DNA from: an uncultured Prevotellaceae bacterium
GTDB taxonomy: Bacteria > Bacteroidota > Bacteroidia > Bacteroidales > Bacteroidaceae
DNA length: 64,000 nucleotides
NCBI GenBank assembly: GCA_902774815.1
Contig: CACYJV010000006.1
Location: forward strand, 45,785 to 109,784
Direction of reading: 5' to 3'
Shown here: piece by piece, positions 16,914-25,827 of the stretch
Layout of the letters: each line of letters starts with the position of its first letter
Position numbering within the stretch: position 1 is the first letter of the stretch
Program-made: the position numbers and the translations under genes
The notes under the pieces: generated by a model
What the model saw: the letters and a program-made list of their open reading frames with translations, nothing else
Told to the model about the DNA's origin: nothing
Databases searched by the model: none

Positions 16914-19538
16914 TTGACAATGAGAATAAACAACGACATAAACAGTAGTGTTGCCCTTCCAGAAGGCATCATGGCGGCATGGTTTTTACCACTGCTGCTG
17001 TGTTTCTTTGCGGCCTTGGGAGTCAATGCCCAGACCATTTCGGTGTCGGCACCGTCGCATGTTTCGGCTGGGGAGAACTTCCGAATAGCCTATACCGTCA
17101 CCACTCAGGACGTTCAGGATTTCCGTTCGGGCATCCATTCGTCCGACGTGGCTGAAATCATTGCAGGCCCCTACACGTCCTCTCAGTCGAGTTTCCAGAT
17201 GGTCAACGGCCACACCTCGTCGTCGTCATCCATCACCTATACTTATACGCTCTATGCCCAGAAGAGCGGAACATTCAACATTCCAGCCGCACAAGCTACG
17301 GTAGGCGGCAAGACCATCCATTCTGCACCCACCAAAATCGTTGTTTCTGGCACAGCCAAGGGAACGGGTGGCTCGCCCAATATGCATCAGGATCAGGAGC
17401 CGCAGTTGCGTGCTGCTGGCTCAAAGATTTCAGGCAACGACCTCTTCATCAAGGTGAGTGCCAACAAGAAGCGCGTTCACGAGCAGGAACCCATCCTCCT
17501 CACTTATAAAGTCTACACGTTGGTTGAACTGACTCAGCTCAATGGTAAGATGCCCGATCTGACAGGTTTCCACACGCAGGAGATTCCCCTGCCTCAGCAG
17601 AAGAGTTTCCACGTCGAGCAAGTGAACGGCCGTCCATATCGTTGTGTCACGTGGAGCCAGTACGTCATGTATCCACAGATGACGGGCAAACTCGAGATTC
17701 CAAGCATCACCTTCAAGGGTATCGTGGTTCAGCAGAATCGGAATGTCGACCCCTTCGAGGCTTTCTTCAACGGCGGCTCGGGCTATGTGGAGGTAAAGCG
17801 CGACATCGTTGCACCTGGACTCACCATTCAGGTAGATCCGCTTCCTGCCCGTCCGTCTAATTTCTCGGGTGGAGTGGGGCACCTCAACATTTCTGCCCAG
17901 CTCGATAAGACGGAAGTGAAGGCAGGCGAACCCATCTCGCTTCGTGTCGTGGTGGGAGGCAATGGTAACCTGAAACTTATCAAGCAGCCTGTCGTCGAGT
18001 TCCCCAAAGACTTCGACAAGTACGATGCTAAGGTGACAGACAAGACCAAGCTGACGGCAAACGGCGTTGAGGGAAACATGGTTTACGACTTCCTGGCCGT
18101 ACCCAGAAACCATGGCAAATACACCATTCCTGCCATTGAACTGGTTTACTACGACACATCTGCCAACGACTACCGAACTGTTAAGACACAGTCTTTCAAT
18201 ATCGAGGTGGCTCCTGGCGATGGGAAGTCTTCGACTGTGGCTGACTATAGTGTGGAGAAAGACAAGGACATCCGCACCATCAAGACTGACAATGACGGCG
18301 GACACCTCATGAGCGAGACCTTCTTCGGCAGTACCACCTATTGGGTGAGCATGCTCCTGCCGCTCATCGCATTCATCGCCCTGCTCATCATCTTCCGCAA
18401 ACGTGCCATTGACAATGCCGACCTGAGCAAGATGCGGGGTAAGAAAGCCAACAAGGTGGCCACGCGCCGTCTGCGCAAGGCTCGCCAACTGATGGAGAAG
18501 GGACAGCCCTCAGCATTCTACGACGAGGTGCTGCGTGCCCTCTGGGGCTATGTGGGCGATAAGCTGAACATGCCCGTTACTGACCTTTCCCGCGAGAACA
18601 TTTCCGACAAACTCCTTGCCCAGCATGTTGACGAGAGTACCGTCAACCAGTTCATCGGTGCCCTTGACGAGTGTGAGTTTGAGCGCTATGCTCCAGGCGA
18701 CGCAGCAGGCAATATGAACAAGACGTTCAGTGCTGCGATGATGGCTATTGAGCAAATAGAATCGACTATGAAGAAGAGTAAGAAAAAGAAGCCTCAGGCC
18801 ATGTTGCTGATACTGGCTTTCATGTTGCTGACGCCTCTCTGTGCCCAAGCCGTCACCAAGCAGGCTGCTGACGATGAGTACCGCAAAGGCAACTACGTGC
18901 AGGCCATCAAGGACTACGAAGAACTGCTCAAGGTGCAGCCTTCGTCCAGTCTCTACTATAATCTGGGCAATGCCTACTTCCGAACCGACAACATCACACA
19001 GGCCATTATTGCCTATGAGCGTGCCTTGCAGATGAAGCCGGCCGACAACGACATACGCTACAACCTTGAGTTTGCTCGCAGCAAGACCATCGACAAGATC
19101 ACCCCTGAGAGCGAGATGTTCTTCTTCTCGTGGTACAGGTCGCTGGTCAACTTCACGTCAGTCGACAACTGGGCACGCACGGCAGTGTTCTCCGTAGTGC
19201 TCATGCTGATCCTTGTGCTGCTCTTCCTCTTTGGTTCGCGGGTGGAGCTACGCCAGATTGGGTTCTATGGTGCCATCTTTTTCCTGATGCTCTTTGCCTT
19301 TAGCAATCTCTTTGCCTATCAGCAGAAGCGTCAGCATGCCGAGCATCGAGGTGCCGTCGTGGTGACTCCCTCGGTGGGAGTGAAGCGCACGCCTGACCAG
19401 CAGGGCAAGGATGGCTTTGTCATTCATGAGGGAACGCGCGTCAACATCACCGACACCAGCATCAAGAGTTGGCTTGGTGTGCGTCTCGACGATGGTCGCG
19501 AAGGCTGGATACCCGTAGCTTCAGTCGAGGAAATCTGA
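16914..19538 (+). CDS. BatD-BatE fusion protein
   Basis: 874-aa open frame joining two proteins that are separate in Bacteroides. Residues about 1-610 are BatD: signal peptide ending near GVNAQ, several Ig-like beta domains, a membrane helix (about 473-495) and a cytoplasmic tail. From Met619 (18768) the sequence restarts like BatE: MKKSKKKK, a hydrophobic segment ending LCAQA, TPR repeats (about 650-720), two membrane helices (about 755-800) and a C-terminal SH3-like domain (about 815-874). There is no stop codon between the parts. The internal BatE signal now acts as a second membrane pass. An alternative start is the ATG at 16971. Confidence 0.88.
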   Translation: MTMRINNDINSSVALPEGIMAAWFLPLLLCFFAALGVNAQTISVSAPSHVSAGENFRIAYTVTTQDVQDFRSGIHSSDVAEIIAGPYTSSQSSFQMVNGHTSSSSSITYTYTLYAQKSGTFNIPAAQATVGGKTIHSAPTKIVVSGTAKGTGGSPNMHQDQEPQLRAAGSKISGNDLFIKVSANKKRVHEQEPILLTYKVYTLVELTQLNGKMPDLTGFHTQEIPLPQQKSFHVEQVNGRPYRCVTWSQYVMYPQMTGKLEIPSITFKGIVVQQNRNVDPFEAFFNGGSGYVEVKRDIVAPGLTIQVDPLPARPSNFSGGVGHLNISAQLDKTEVKAGEPISLRVVVGGNGNLKLIKQPVVEFPKDFDKYDAKVTDKTKLTANGVEGNMVYDFLAVPRNHGKYTIPAIELVYYDTSANDYRTVKTQSFNIEVAPGDGKSSTVADYSVEKDKDIRTIKTDNDGGHLMSETFFGSTTYWVSMLLPLIAFIALLIIFRKRAIDNADLSKMRGKKANKVATRRLRKARQLMEKGQPSAFYDEVLRALWGYVGDKLNMPVTDLSRENISDKLLAQHVDESTVNQFIGALDECEFERYAPGDAAGNMNKTFSAAMMAIEQIESTMKKSKKKKPQAMLLILAFMLLTPLCAQAVTKQAADDEYRKGNYVQAIKDYEELLKVQPSSSLYYNLGNAYFRTDNITQAIIAYERALQMKPADNDIRYNLEFARSKTIDKITPESEMFFFSWYRSLVNFTSVDNWARTAVFSVVLMLILVLLFLFGSRVELRQIGFYGAIFFLMLFAFSNLFAYQQKRQHAEHRGAVVVTPSVGVKRTPDQQGKDGFVIHEGTRVNITDTSIKSWLGVRLDDGREGWIPVASVEEI

Positions 19539-19610
19539 TGCCCTACGTCCTGTAAACCATTCGTCCCGTTCAATCAACATTCGTAACGAATACTCTATAT
19601 ATATAATAAG

Positions 19611-20312
19611 GTGGACTTCTCATTCCTTCAAAATATCGACCGACTGGTGCTCGACTTCTTCAATGGAAGCGACTCCTTGTTCCTTGACGGCGTTGCCATG
19701 ACGTTTACGTCAGGCTTGACCTGGGCACCGCTCTACGTTGCACTCATCTATCTGGTCATCAAGAACAACGAAAACATGAGCCAGATATTCCTCATCATTG
19801 GCTGTGCACTCGGCTGCATCTTCTTGGCCGACGGTCTTTCCGACTACATTGTGAAGCCTTTGGTGGGCAGATGGCGACCTACCAACGACCCGGTCATCAA
19901 GTATACCATTGACGTGGTGAACAACTACCGTGAGAATTCGTTCGGCTTCTTCTCGGCCCATGCCGCAAATACCATGTCGCTGGCCGTATTTCTATGCCTC
20001 TTGGTACGCAACAAAGTGTTCACTTTCGCCCTCGTGACGTGGTCGCTGCTCAATTGTTGGACCCGCCTCTACCTGGGTGTCCACTATCCTTCCGACATCC
20101 TTGTGGGCTTGGTGTGGGGAGTCGTCGTTGGCATTGCCATGTACTTCCTATTCCTGAAGGTCTATTTCAAGATAAGTCCGAAACTCAACTATGTGTCCTC
20201 CCATTACACCTCGACGGGCTATAGCCACGACGACATCGACATCGTAATGTTTGTGATGTGCCTTGTTTTGGCCTATGTCGTTGTTTGGGGAGGCATCCGC
20301 TTTAGCTTATAA
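19611..20312 (+). CDS. PAP2 family phosphatase
   Basis: 233-aa membrane phosphatase of the PAP2 family, with a GTG start. The three phosphatase motifs are recognisable: K-x6-RP as KPLVGRWRP (about residues 82-90), the SAH motif in FGFFSAHAAN, and SRxxxGxHxxxD represented by TRLYLGVHYPSD. About five membrane helices are present. Likely substrates are lipid phosphates such as phosphatidylglycerophosphate or undecaprenyl pyrophosphate; the sequence does not settle which. Confidence 0.9.
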   Translation: MDFSFLQNIDRLVLDFFNGSDSLFLDGVAMTFTSGLTWAPLYVALIYLVIKNNENMSQIFLIIGCALGCIFLADGLSDYIVKPLVGRWRPTNDPVIKYTIDVVNNYRENSFGFFSAHAANTMSLAVFLCLLVRNKVFTFALVTWSLLNCWTRLYLGVHYPSDILVGLVWGVVVGIAMYFLFLKVYFKISPKLNYVSSHYTSTGYSHDDIDIVMFVMCLVLAYVVVWGGIRFSL

Positions 20313-20322
20313 ACGACATACG

Positions 20323-21597
20323 ATGAATCCGAAAAACATACAAATTAGCGATTATAACTATCCGCTGCCCGATGAGCGAATTGCGAAATTCCCCATTAGC
20401 CAGCGCGACCACTCCAAGTTGCTTGTCTATCGGCATGGCGAGATCAGCGACGATGTGTTCTACCACCTTCCATCCTATCTGCCCGAAGGGGCATTGATGG
20501 TCTACAACAACACCCGCGTCATCCAGGCCCGACTCCATTTCCGCAAGTCTACGGGTGCGCTCATCGAGGTGTTCCTCTTGGAACCCCATCAGCCTGCCGA
20601 CTATGAACAGATATTCCAGACACGCCATTCGTGCCAGTGGCAATGTCTTGTAGGCAATGCCAAGAAGTGGAAGGAGGGAACGCTTCAGCGCATCATCCAT
20701 ACCGATGCTGCCGACGTGGTGCTGACAGCTATCCGCAATGCCGAGACTCCGCAGATAGTCACTCTGTCCTGGAGCTATGCTGAACAACCCGCTTCTGAAG
20801 CTGAAGCCACGCAGCTCCAACCCCTGTCTTTTGCCGAGGTGCTCGATGCTGTGGGTGAACTGCCCATTCCTCCCTATCTTAATCGCAAGACGGAGGAGAG
20901 CGACAAGACCACCTACCAGACCGTTTACTCGCGCATCAAGGGCAGCGTTGCTGCCCCCACGGCAGGCCTTCACTTTACCGACGATGTGCTTCATGCCATC
21001 GACGAGCGTGGCATAGAGCGCGAGGAGGTGACGCTTCACGTCGGAGCAGGTACCTTCAAGCCTGTCAAGAGCGAACGCATAGAGGGACACGAGATGCACA
21101 GCGAGTACATCTGTGTGCGCCGCAGCACCATCGAAAGGCTGCTTGCCCATGATGCCCAGGCCATTGCCGTGGGTACCACCAGTGTACGCACGCTTGAAAG
21201 TCTCTACTACATCGGTCTGAAGATATTGGCCAACAGCGACATCACCGAAGACCAACTCCATGTCGCCCAGTGGGAACCCTACGAAACGAATGTAGCTGAT
21301 GGCATTTCGTTGGTGTCTTCAGCACCCACTGCTGTGGAAGCCTTGCAGGCCATCGACGACTGGCTCCGTCGCAATGAACTTGACGCTCTTCACACCAGTA
21401 CGCAGATCATCATTGCCCCAGGCTATGACTACAAAATCGTGCGCATGCTCATCACGAATTTCCATCAGCCACAGTCGACGCTCCTGCTGTTGGTCAGCGC
21501 CTTTGTCGGCGGTAATTGGCGCAGCATCTACGACTATGCTCTCGGCCACGATTTCCGTTTCCTGAGCTATGGCGACTCGTCGCTGTTGATACCGTAA
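20323..21597 (+). CDS. queA: tRNA preQ1(34) S-adenosylmethionine ribosyltransferase-isomerase
   Basis: 424-aa enzyme that transfers and isomerises the ribosyl group of SAM onto preQ1 at tRNA position 34, giving epoxyqueuosine. The start at 20323 (MNPKNIQISDYNYPLPDERIAKFP) is the family N-terminus and lies 10 nt after the PAP2 stop. Motifs include MVYNNTRVIQARL, the GSVAAPTAGLHFT block and HVGAGTFKPV. The C-terminal ITNFHQPQSTLLLLVSAF is typical. The length exceeds the usual 350 aa because of an insertion (about residues 110-200). Confidence 0.95.
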   Translation: MNPKNIQISDYNYPLPDERIAKFPISQRDHSKLLVYRHGEISDDVFYHLPSYLPEGALMVYNNTRVIQARLHFRKSTGALIEVFLLEPHQPADYEQIFQTRHSCQWQCLVGNAKKWKEGTLQRIIHTDAADVVLTAIRNAETPQIVTLSWSYAEQPASEAEATQLQPLSFAEVLDAVGELPIPPYLNRKTEESDKTTYQTVYSRIKGSVAAPTAGLHFTDDVLHAIDERGIEREEVTLHVGAGTFKPVKSERIEGHEMHSEYICVRRSTIERLLAHDAQAIAVGTTSVRTLESLYYIGLKILANSDITEDQLHVAQWEPYETNVADGISLVSSAPTAVEALQAIDDWLRRNELDALHTSTQIIIAPGYDYKIVRMLITNFHQPQSTLLLLVSAFVGGNWRSIYDYALGHDFRFLSYGDSSLLIP

Positions 21598-21644
21598 ACA
21601 TGAAAAAAGGAGCATGGAGGTTCGCACAAGTCATTTTTTTGTCG

Positions 21645-21652
21645 TACCTTTG
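21645..21652 (+). promoter_or_regulatory. Putative map promoter (-7 element)
   Basis: TACCTTTG lies 55 nt before the map start. The -33 box is not clear, so this rests on the -7 element and its position after the queA stop. Confidence 0.5.
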
Positions 21653-21706
21653 CATGCTGAAAACATTTAGACAAACAAGACACAACAATACAAACCGAGA
21701 TAGATT

Positions 21707-22570
21707 ATGGGTTTTATGAAGAAAAGACGTTGGCACTGTCTGCCTGGCCAACAGCCTACTGAGTTTGACCGTAAGATCATGAACATCGAGAGCAAGGGCC
21801 ATCTTGTGCCCACTCGCGACCTTATCAAGACACCCGAGCAGATTGAAGGAATCCGTCGTGCCGGTGTCGTCAATACCGGTGTTCTCGACGAAGTGGCAAA
21901 GCACATCCATGCCGGCATGTCGACACTTGAGATCGATGATATCTGCATGGATTATTGTAAGCGCCACAATGCCACACCTGCCTGCCTGAACTACGAAGGC
22001 TTCCCGAAGAGTGTCTGCACGAGCATCAACGAGGTGGTATGCCATGGCATACCCAAAGCTACGGACATCCTGCAGGAAGGTGACATCATCAACGTCGACT
22101 TCACCACGATTCTCGACGGCTATTATGCCGATGCATCGCGTATGTTCATCATTGGCCAGACCACACCCGAGAAGGAACAGCTTGTGCGTGTGGCCAAGGA
22201 ATGCCTCGAGATTGGCATGGAGGTGGCCAAGCCCTGGAGTTTTGTCGGCGACATTGGTGCCGCTATTGAGAAGCATTGCAAGCGCTACAACTATGGTGTC
22301 GTCCGCGATTTGTGCGGCCATGGGGTAGGGTTGAAGTTCCACGAGGAACCCGATGTTGCCCACTACGGCAAGAAAGGCACCGGCATGTTGCTTGTTCCAG
22401 GCATGGTCTTTACCATTGAACCTATGATTAACATGGGCACATGGCGAGTCTTCATCGACAGCGATGACCCGTTTGGATGGGAAGTCATATCCGAGGACGA
22501 ACTGCCATCAGCCCAGTGGGAGCACACCTTGCTCATGACCGAGCATGGCGTTGAGATTCTTACTTATTAG
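21707..22570 (+). CDS. map: Methionine aminopeptidase type I
   Basis: 287-aa cytoplasmic metalloprotease that removes the initiator methionine. The five metal ligands are recognisable: two Asp in VDFTTILDGYYADASR, His in LCGHGVGLKFHEEP, Glu in FTIEPMINMG, and Glu in the C-terminal QWEHTLLMTEHG. The N-terminal extension (about 40 residues; KKRRWHCLPGQQPTEFDR) is typical of Bacteroidetes enzymes. tsaD starts 19 nt downstream, so the two are probably one transcript. Confidence 0.96.
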   Translation: MGFMKKRRWHCLPGQQPTEFDRKIMNIESKGHLVPTRDLIKTPEQIEGIRRAGVVNTGVLDEVAKHIHAGMSTLEIDDICMDYCKRHNATPACLNYEGFPKSVCTSINEVVCHGIPKATDILQEGDIINVDFTTILDGYYADASRMFIIGQTTPEKEQLVRVAKECLEIGMEVAKPWSFVGDIGAAIEKHCKRYNYGVVRDLCGHGVGLKFHEEPDVAHYGKKGTGMLLVPGMVFTIEPMINMGTWRVFIDSDDPFGWEVISEDELPSAQWEHTLLMTEHGVEILTY

Positions 22571-22589
22571 TTTGCGCTCTTCATTCTGT

Positions 22590-23639
22590 ATGGATAAGGA
22601 TATTTACATATTAGGTATAGAAAGCTCGTGTGACGACACCTCGGCAGCCGTTCTTCGCAACGGCTACCTGCTGAGCAATGTCACAGCCTCGCAGGCAGTA
22701 CACGAAGCCTATGGTGGCGTGGTGCCTGAGTTGGCTTCGCGTGCCCATCAGCAGAATGTGGTGCCCGTGGTCGACCAGGCACTGAAGCGTGCCGGTGTGG
22801 CCAAGGAACAGCTTTCGGCCGTGGCCTTCACGCGAGGGCCTGGCCTCATGGGCTCTCTGCTCGTAGGAGTGAGCTTTGCAAAGGGCTTTGCACGTGCGCT
22901 GGGCATCCCTCTCATCGACGTCAACCACCTGCAAGGACACGTCATGGCGCACTTCATCCGCACCCCGTCTGATGGGGCTGATGGTGCTGAAGAGCAGTCG
23001 CACATACCTCCTCTGCCATTCCTGTGCCTGCTGGTGAGTGGTGGCAACTCGCAGATTGTGCGTGTGAAAGCCTATAACGACATGGAAGTGCTGGGGCAGA
23101 CCATCGACGACGCAGCTGGCGAAGCCATCGACAAGTGTTCGAAAGTCATGGGACTGGGCTACCCTGGTGGCCCCATCATCGACCGGCTGGCGCGTCAGGG
23201 CAATCCTCATGCCTATAAGTTTTCCGAACCCCACATACCAGGGCTCGACTACAGTTTCTCAGGCTTGAAGACCTCGTTCCTCTACAGTCTGCGCAAATGG
23301 ATAGCCGACGATCCCGACTTCATCGAGCACCACAAGGAGGACCTTGCTGCAAGCCTGGAGTTTACCATCGTCGACATTTTGATGAAGAAGCTCCGCCTGG
23401 CTGTCAAGCAGACGGGCATCAAGCATGTGGCTGTGGCAGGAGGCGTCTCCGCCAACAACGGGTTGCGCAATGCGTTCCACGATCATGCACGCCGATATGG
23501 CTGGACCATCTACATACCAAAGTTCAGCTACACCACCGACAACGCTGCCATGATAGGCATCACGGGCTACTACAAGTTCCTCGACGGGCAGTTCTGTCCC
23601 ATCGATGCACCTGCCTTCTCGAAGGTGACGTTCGACTGA
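22590..23639 (+). CDS. tsaD: tRNA threonylcarbamoyltransferase TsaD
   Basis: 349-aa ASKHA-fold enzyme that transfers the threonylcarbamoyl group to A37 of ANN-decoding tRNAs, with TsaB/TsaE. I start at the ATG 22590, giving MDKDIYILGIESSCDDTSAAV. The metal-binding HLQGHVMAH segment (about residues 112-120) and the ATP-binding LLVSGGNSQI and VAGGVSANNGLR blocks are present. An acidic insertion (DGADGAEEQS) precedes LPFLCLLVSGG. Confidence 0.96.
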   Translation: MDKDIYILGIESSCDDTSAAVLRNGYLLSNVTASQAVHEAYGGVVPELASRAHQQNVVPVVDQALKRAGVAKEQLSAVAFTRGPGLMGSLLVGVSFAKGFARALGIPLIDVNHLQGHVMAHFIRTPSDGADGAEEQSHIPPLPFLCLLVSGGNSQIVRVKAYNDMEVLGQTIDDAAGEAIDKCSKVMGLGYPGGPIIDRLARQGNPHAYKFSEPHIPGLDYSFSGLKTSFLYSLRKWIADDPDFIEHHKEDLAASLEFTIVDILMKKLRLAVKQTGIKHVAVAGGVSANNGLRNAFHDHARRYGWTIYIPKFSYTTDNAAMIGITGYYKFLDGQFCPIDAPAFSKVTFD

Positions 23640-23663
23640 AGCCTCACACATTTATTCGGTGAT

Positions 23664-23747
23664 ATGGTGGCACAGTCGTACGGAGGTACGAGATTGCTAT
23701 TTTCATTGGGTAGCTACCTTGATGTATTCATGCTAGAGGCGAGCTAA
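23664..23747 (+). CDS. Possible 27-codon leader ORF before pncC
   Basis: ATG at 23664 to TAA at 23747 would encode 27 residues (start MVAQSYGGTR, end DVFMLEAS). It lies inside the 200-bp tsaD-pncC gap and overlaps a perfect 6-bp hairpin (23676-23691). No homology is known to me. It may be chance. Confidence 0.2.
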   Translation: MVAQSYGGTRLLFSLGSYLDVFMLEAS

Positions 23748-23799
23748 TCACGTATCCTCGGCCTCGAAGAGGTTGACCTTCGTCCCTCCGCACCTCCGT
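23676..23799 (+). ncRNA. Candidate structured leader between tsaD and pncC
   Basis: TCGTAC and GTACGA (23676-23681 and 23686-23691) form a perfect stem with a GGAG loop. The overlapping ACGGAGGT (23680-23687) can instead pair with ACCTCCGT (23792-23799), so two mutually exclusive folds exist. A palindrome GGTAGCTACC and a CCTC-GAA-GAGG hairpin lie between them. I recognise no riboswitch class. Confidence 0.3.
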
Positions 23800-23841
23800 T
23801 TCTGCGAAATTGAATCAATAAATCAAAAACAAACATAGAAG

Positions 23842-24351
23842 ATGAGTTTAGAAATCAAAATCATTAGCAAGGAGATTCAGCAATGTCTCTACGACCAAGG
23901 CAAGACTCTTGCAACGGCTGAGAGCTGTACTGGCGGGCGCATAGCCGAAGCCATCATTGCCGTGCCTGGCGCCTCAAACTATTTCAAGGGAGGCATCATC
24001 TCCTATACCAACGAAGTGAAGGAGCGCCTGCTCCATGTCGATCCGAAGGTGCTCGAGGAGCAGACGGCCGTCTGTGAGGAAGTGGCCCGGCAGATGGTTC
24101 AGGGAGTCTGCGATGCACTCGACGTGGACTACGCCATTTCAGCCACAGGCATTGCAGGTCCTGGTGGCGGCACACCCGAGATACCCGTTGGCACCATCTG
24201 GCTGGGTTATGGCAGCAAAGACGACGTCCGTACCTACAAGTTGACCGACGACGAAGGTCGCGACTTGAACCTCGCCGTGGCAACGCGAACAGCACTGAAA
24301 TTGTTCCTTAATTACTTGAAAGAGCTCGAATTAGACAAAATTGAGGAGTAA
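23842..24351 (+). CDS. pncC: Nicotinamide-nucleotide amidohydrolase (CinA C-terminal family)
   Basis: 169-aa stand-alone CinA C-terminal domain that deamidates NMN to NaMN in pyridine-nucleotide salvage. The motifs TLATAESCTGGRIAEAI (about residues 21-37), FKGGIISYTNEVK and SATGIAGPGGGTPEIPVGTIWLG are clear. There is no N-terminal molybdopterin-binding-like domain, so this is the short PncC form. A run of T/A-rich sequence and the ribosomal-protein promoter follow. Confidence 0.93.
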   Translation: MSLEIKIISKEIQQCLYDQGKTLATAESCTGGRIAEAIIAVPGASNYFKGGIISYTNEVKERLLHVDPKVLEEQTAVCEEVARQMVQGVCDALDVDYAISATGIAGPGGGTPEIPVGTIWLGYGSKDDVRTYKLTDDEGRDLNLAVATRTALKLFLNYLKELELDKIEE

Positions 24352-24395
24352 AAAACAAAAAAATCCTTAATTCTTAATATTCTTTTAAGAAATAT

Positions 24396-24426
24396 TTTGT
24401 TTATTCGAGAAATAATTGTAATTTTG
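24396..24426 (+). promoter_or_regulatory. rpmB operon promoter
   Basis: TTTG (24396-24399), 19 bp, TAATTTTG (24419-24426), then 51 nt to the rpmB ATG. It is a close match to the Bacteroidetes consensus. Confidence 0.75.
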
Positions 24427-24477
24427 CACCCTGTTTGGAATAAGTATCAAAAAAACAAAACAAAAATTTAGATAGCG

Positions 24478-24741
24478 ATGTCGAAAATTTGTCAGATTAC
24501 AGGAAAGAAGGCACAGATTGGAAATAATGTGTCTCACTCAAAGCACCGCACAAAGAGAAGCTTTGACGTCAATCTGTTCAGCAAGAAATTCTACTATGTA
24601 GAAGAGCAATGCTGGATTAGCCTTAAGATCAGTGCCGCTGGTCTTCGTCTCATCAATAAGGTAGGTCTCGACGCCGCCCTCAAGCAGGCTGTTGCAAAGG
24701 GCTATGTCGATTGGAAGGACATTAAAGTTATAGGAGAATAA
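24478..24741 (+). CDS. rpmB: 50S ribosomal protein L28
   Basis: 87-aa ribosomal protein bL28 ([33 protein letters not shown]). There is a single N-terminal cysteine and no zinc ribbon. It is the first gene of a three-gene transcript with rpmG (7 nt on) and a DUF4295 gene, the usual Bacteroidetes arrangement. Confidence 0.97.
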   Translation: MSKICQITGKKAQIGNNVSHSKHRTKRSFDVNLFSKKFYYVEEQCWISLKISAAGLRLINKVGLDAALKQAVAKGYVDWKDIKVIGE

Positions 24742-24748
24742 TTGAATC

Positions 24749-24937
24749 ATGGCTAAGAAAGTAAAAGGCAACAGAGTGCAGGTCATTCTCGAGTGCACCG
24801 AAATGAAAGCAAGCGGTCTGCCCGGCACAAGCCGCTATGTGACCACGAAGAACCGCAAAAACACTCCTGAGCGCATGGAGCTCAAGAAGTACAATCCCAT
24901 CCTCAAGAAGATGACGGTTCATAAGGAGATTAAGTAA
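24749..24937 (+). CDS. rpmG: 50S ribosomal protein L33
   Basis: 62-aa bL33. The sequence [29 protein letters not shown] is a good family match. It has a single cysteine, so it is the zinc-independent form. Confidence 0.97.
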   Translation: MAKKVKGNRVQVILECTEMKASGLPGTSRYVTTKNRKNTPERMELKKYNPILKKMTVHKEIK

Positions 24938-24973
24938 GCTTCATTTATCATCAACCATTAAGAACGTTAGAAT

Positions 24974-25132
24974 ATGGCAAAGAAAACCGTTGCTACCCTC
25001 CACGAAGGTTCGAAGGATGGTCGCGCTTACACAAAGGTTATTAAAATGGTGAAGAGCCCCAAGACCGGTGCTTACATTTTCGATGAGCAGATGGTTCCCA
25101 ATGAGGACGTGAAAGACTTCTTCAAGAACTAA
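24974..25132 (+). CDS. DUF4295 small protein
   Basis: 52-aa basic protein (MAKKTVATLHEGSKDGRAYT, ending VKDFFKN). DUF4295 proteins are encoded directly after rpmG throughout Bacteroidetes and are probably ribosome-associated; that role is inferred from position only. It is followed by an intrinsic terminator. Confidence 0.88.
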   Translation: MAKKTVATLHEGSKDGRAYTKVIKMVKSPKTGAYIFDEQMVPNEDVKDFFKN

Positions 25133-25158
25133 TCACATATCATTAACAACATAAACAC

Positions 25159-25189
25159 AAAGGCTGCAACACGAAGTTGCGGCCTTTTT
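25159..25189 (+). terminator. Intrinsic terminator of the rpmB operon
   Basis: An 11-bp stem AAGGCTGCAAC / GTTGCGGCCTT with one T-G wobble and an ACGAA loop is followed by a T run. It lies 26 nt after the DUF4295 stop. Confidence 0.85.
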
Positions 25190-25245
25190 GTTTGGGAATG
25201 GTTTGGGAATGGTTTAGGGATGTTTTGGAATGGTTTAGGAGATGG
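25190..25245. repeat. 11-bp tandem repeat after terminator
   Basis: About five units of GTTTGGGAATG or close variants (25190-25200, 25201-25211, 25212-25222, 25223-25232 and a longer 25233-25245). It starts inside the T-tract end of the terminator. Confidence 0.75.
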
Positions 25246-25279
25246 TACAATGACGGCCTGTAAGGCCTGCATCACATAG

Positions 25280-25340
25280 CTCAGGGCAAGGCCTGGGATG
25301 AGAGCCGCAACCTGACAGCGCCTTGCAAGGGCAGCACCTT
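25280..25340. repeat. Degenerate dispersed palindromic repeat remnant
   Basis: CAGGGCAAGGCCTGGG and, about 30 nt later, GCCTTGCAAGGGC are two small palindromes. They resemble intergenic repeats of the CAGGGC...GCCCTG / GCCCTGCAAGGGC type seen in many environmental and gut bacteria. From here to 25602 I see nothing else interpretable. Confidence 0.4.
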
Positions 25341-25602
25341 TATGATGATTTTCCCCCTTTGGGCGTCATTTGTGCCTCTGTTATAATATTGCCTTTTGAT
25401 TTTGTTTGTGGCTAACGACATTTGTCCTTCCTGCTCTATCGGTTATGCTAGCAGGTTGTTTAGTTGAGCGATCATGCTTGTCGTAAGAGGTTGATAGAGA
25501 AAGCTGGAAAGGAAGAAAGGAGACTTAAGAAACTTGGAATAATCGTAAATGATTGATATAATGATTATTACGAGAAGAAGTGCTTCGCTGATGCGTCAAT
25601 AC

Positions 25603-25800
25603 TGTATTGCCGTCATTCTGCAAGAGCATTGATATGTATGCTATGGAGCTATCATTCAAAGGCTATGGAGCAATGCTATGCTGGCTATGGAGCGATGCTT
25701 TATATGTTGCAGAGCTATGGTTTATTAGCTACATACCATTGCTTCACAGGTACAGGAGCAATGCTATGTAGTATGAGAATATGATTTCACAGAGGGGTAG
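25603..25800. repeat. 22-bp-period degenerate tandem array 2
   Basis: Nine consecutive units of exactly 22 bp begin at 25603, 25625, 25647, 25669, 25691, 25713, 25735, 25757 and 25779. Most begin with AGC followed by WATGCT or ATTG. Three early units end with GGCTATGG or GCTATGG. The array lies in the convergent gap between the DUF4295 gene (+) and ispE (-), 28 nt from the ispE stop. Confidence 0.85.
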
Positions 25801-25827
25801 GGCAAACAGCCGATGCAAACAATGCCG

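Noticed and set aside
17430-18488. 352-aa frame on the minus strand inside batD
   Set aside because: No start region, no motif, and the plus-strand frame has clear family features.
22545-22589. Longer tsaD start
   Set aside because: The longer frame overlaps map and the family N-terminus begins at the ATG at 22590.
24361-24420. Transposon end near the rpmB promoter
   Set aside because: The A/T-rich stretch is explained by the promoter; no inverted repeat or target duplication is visible.
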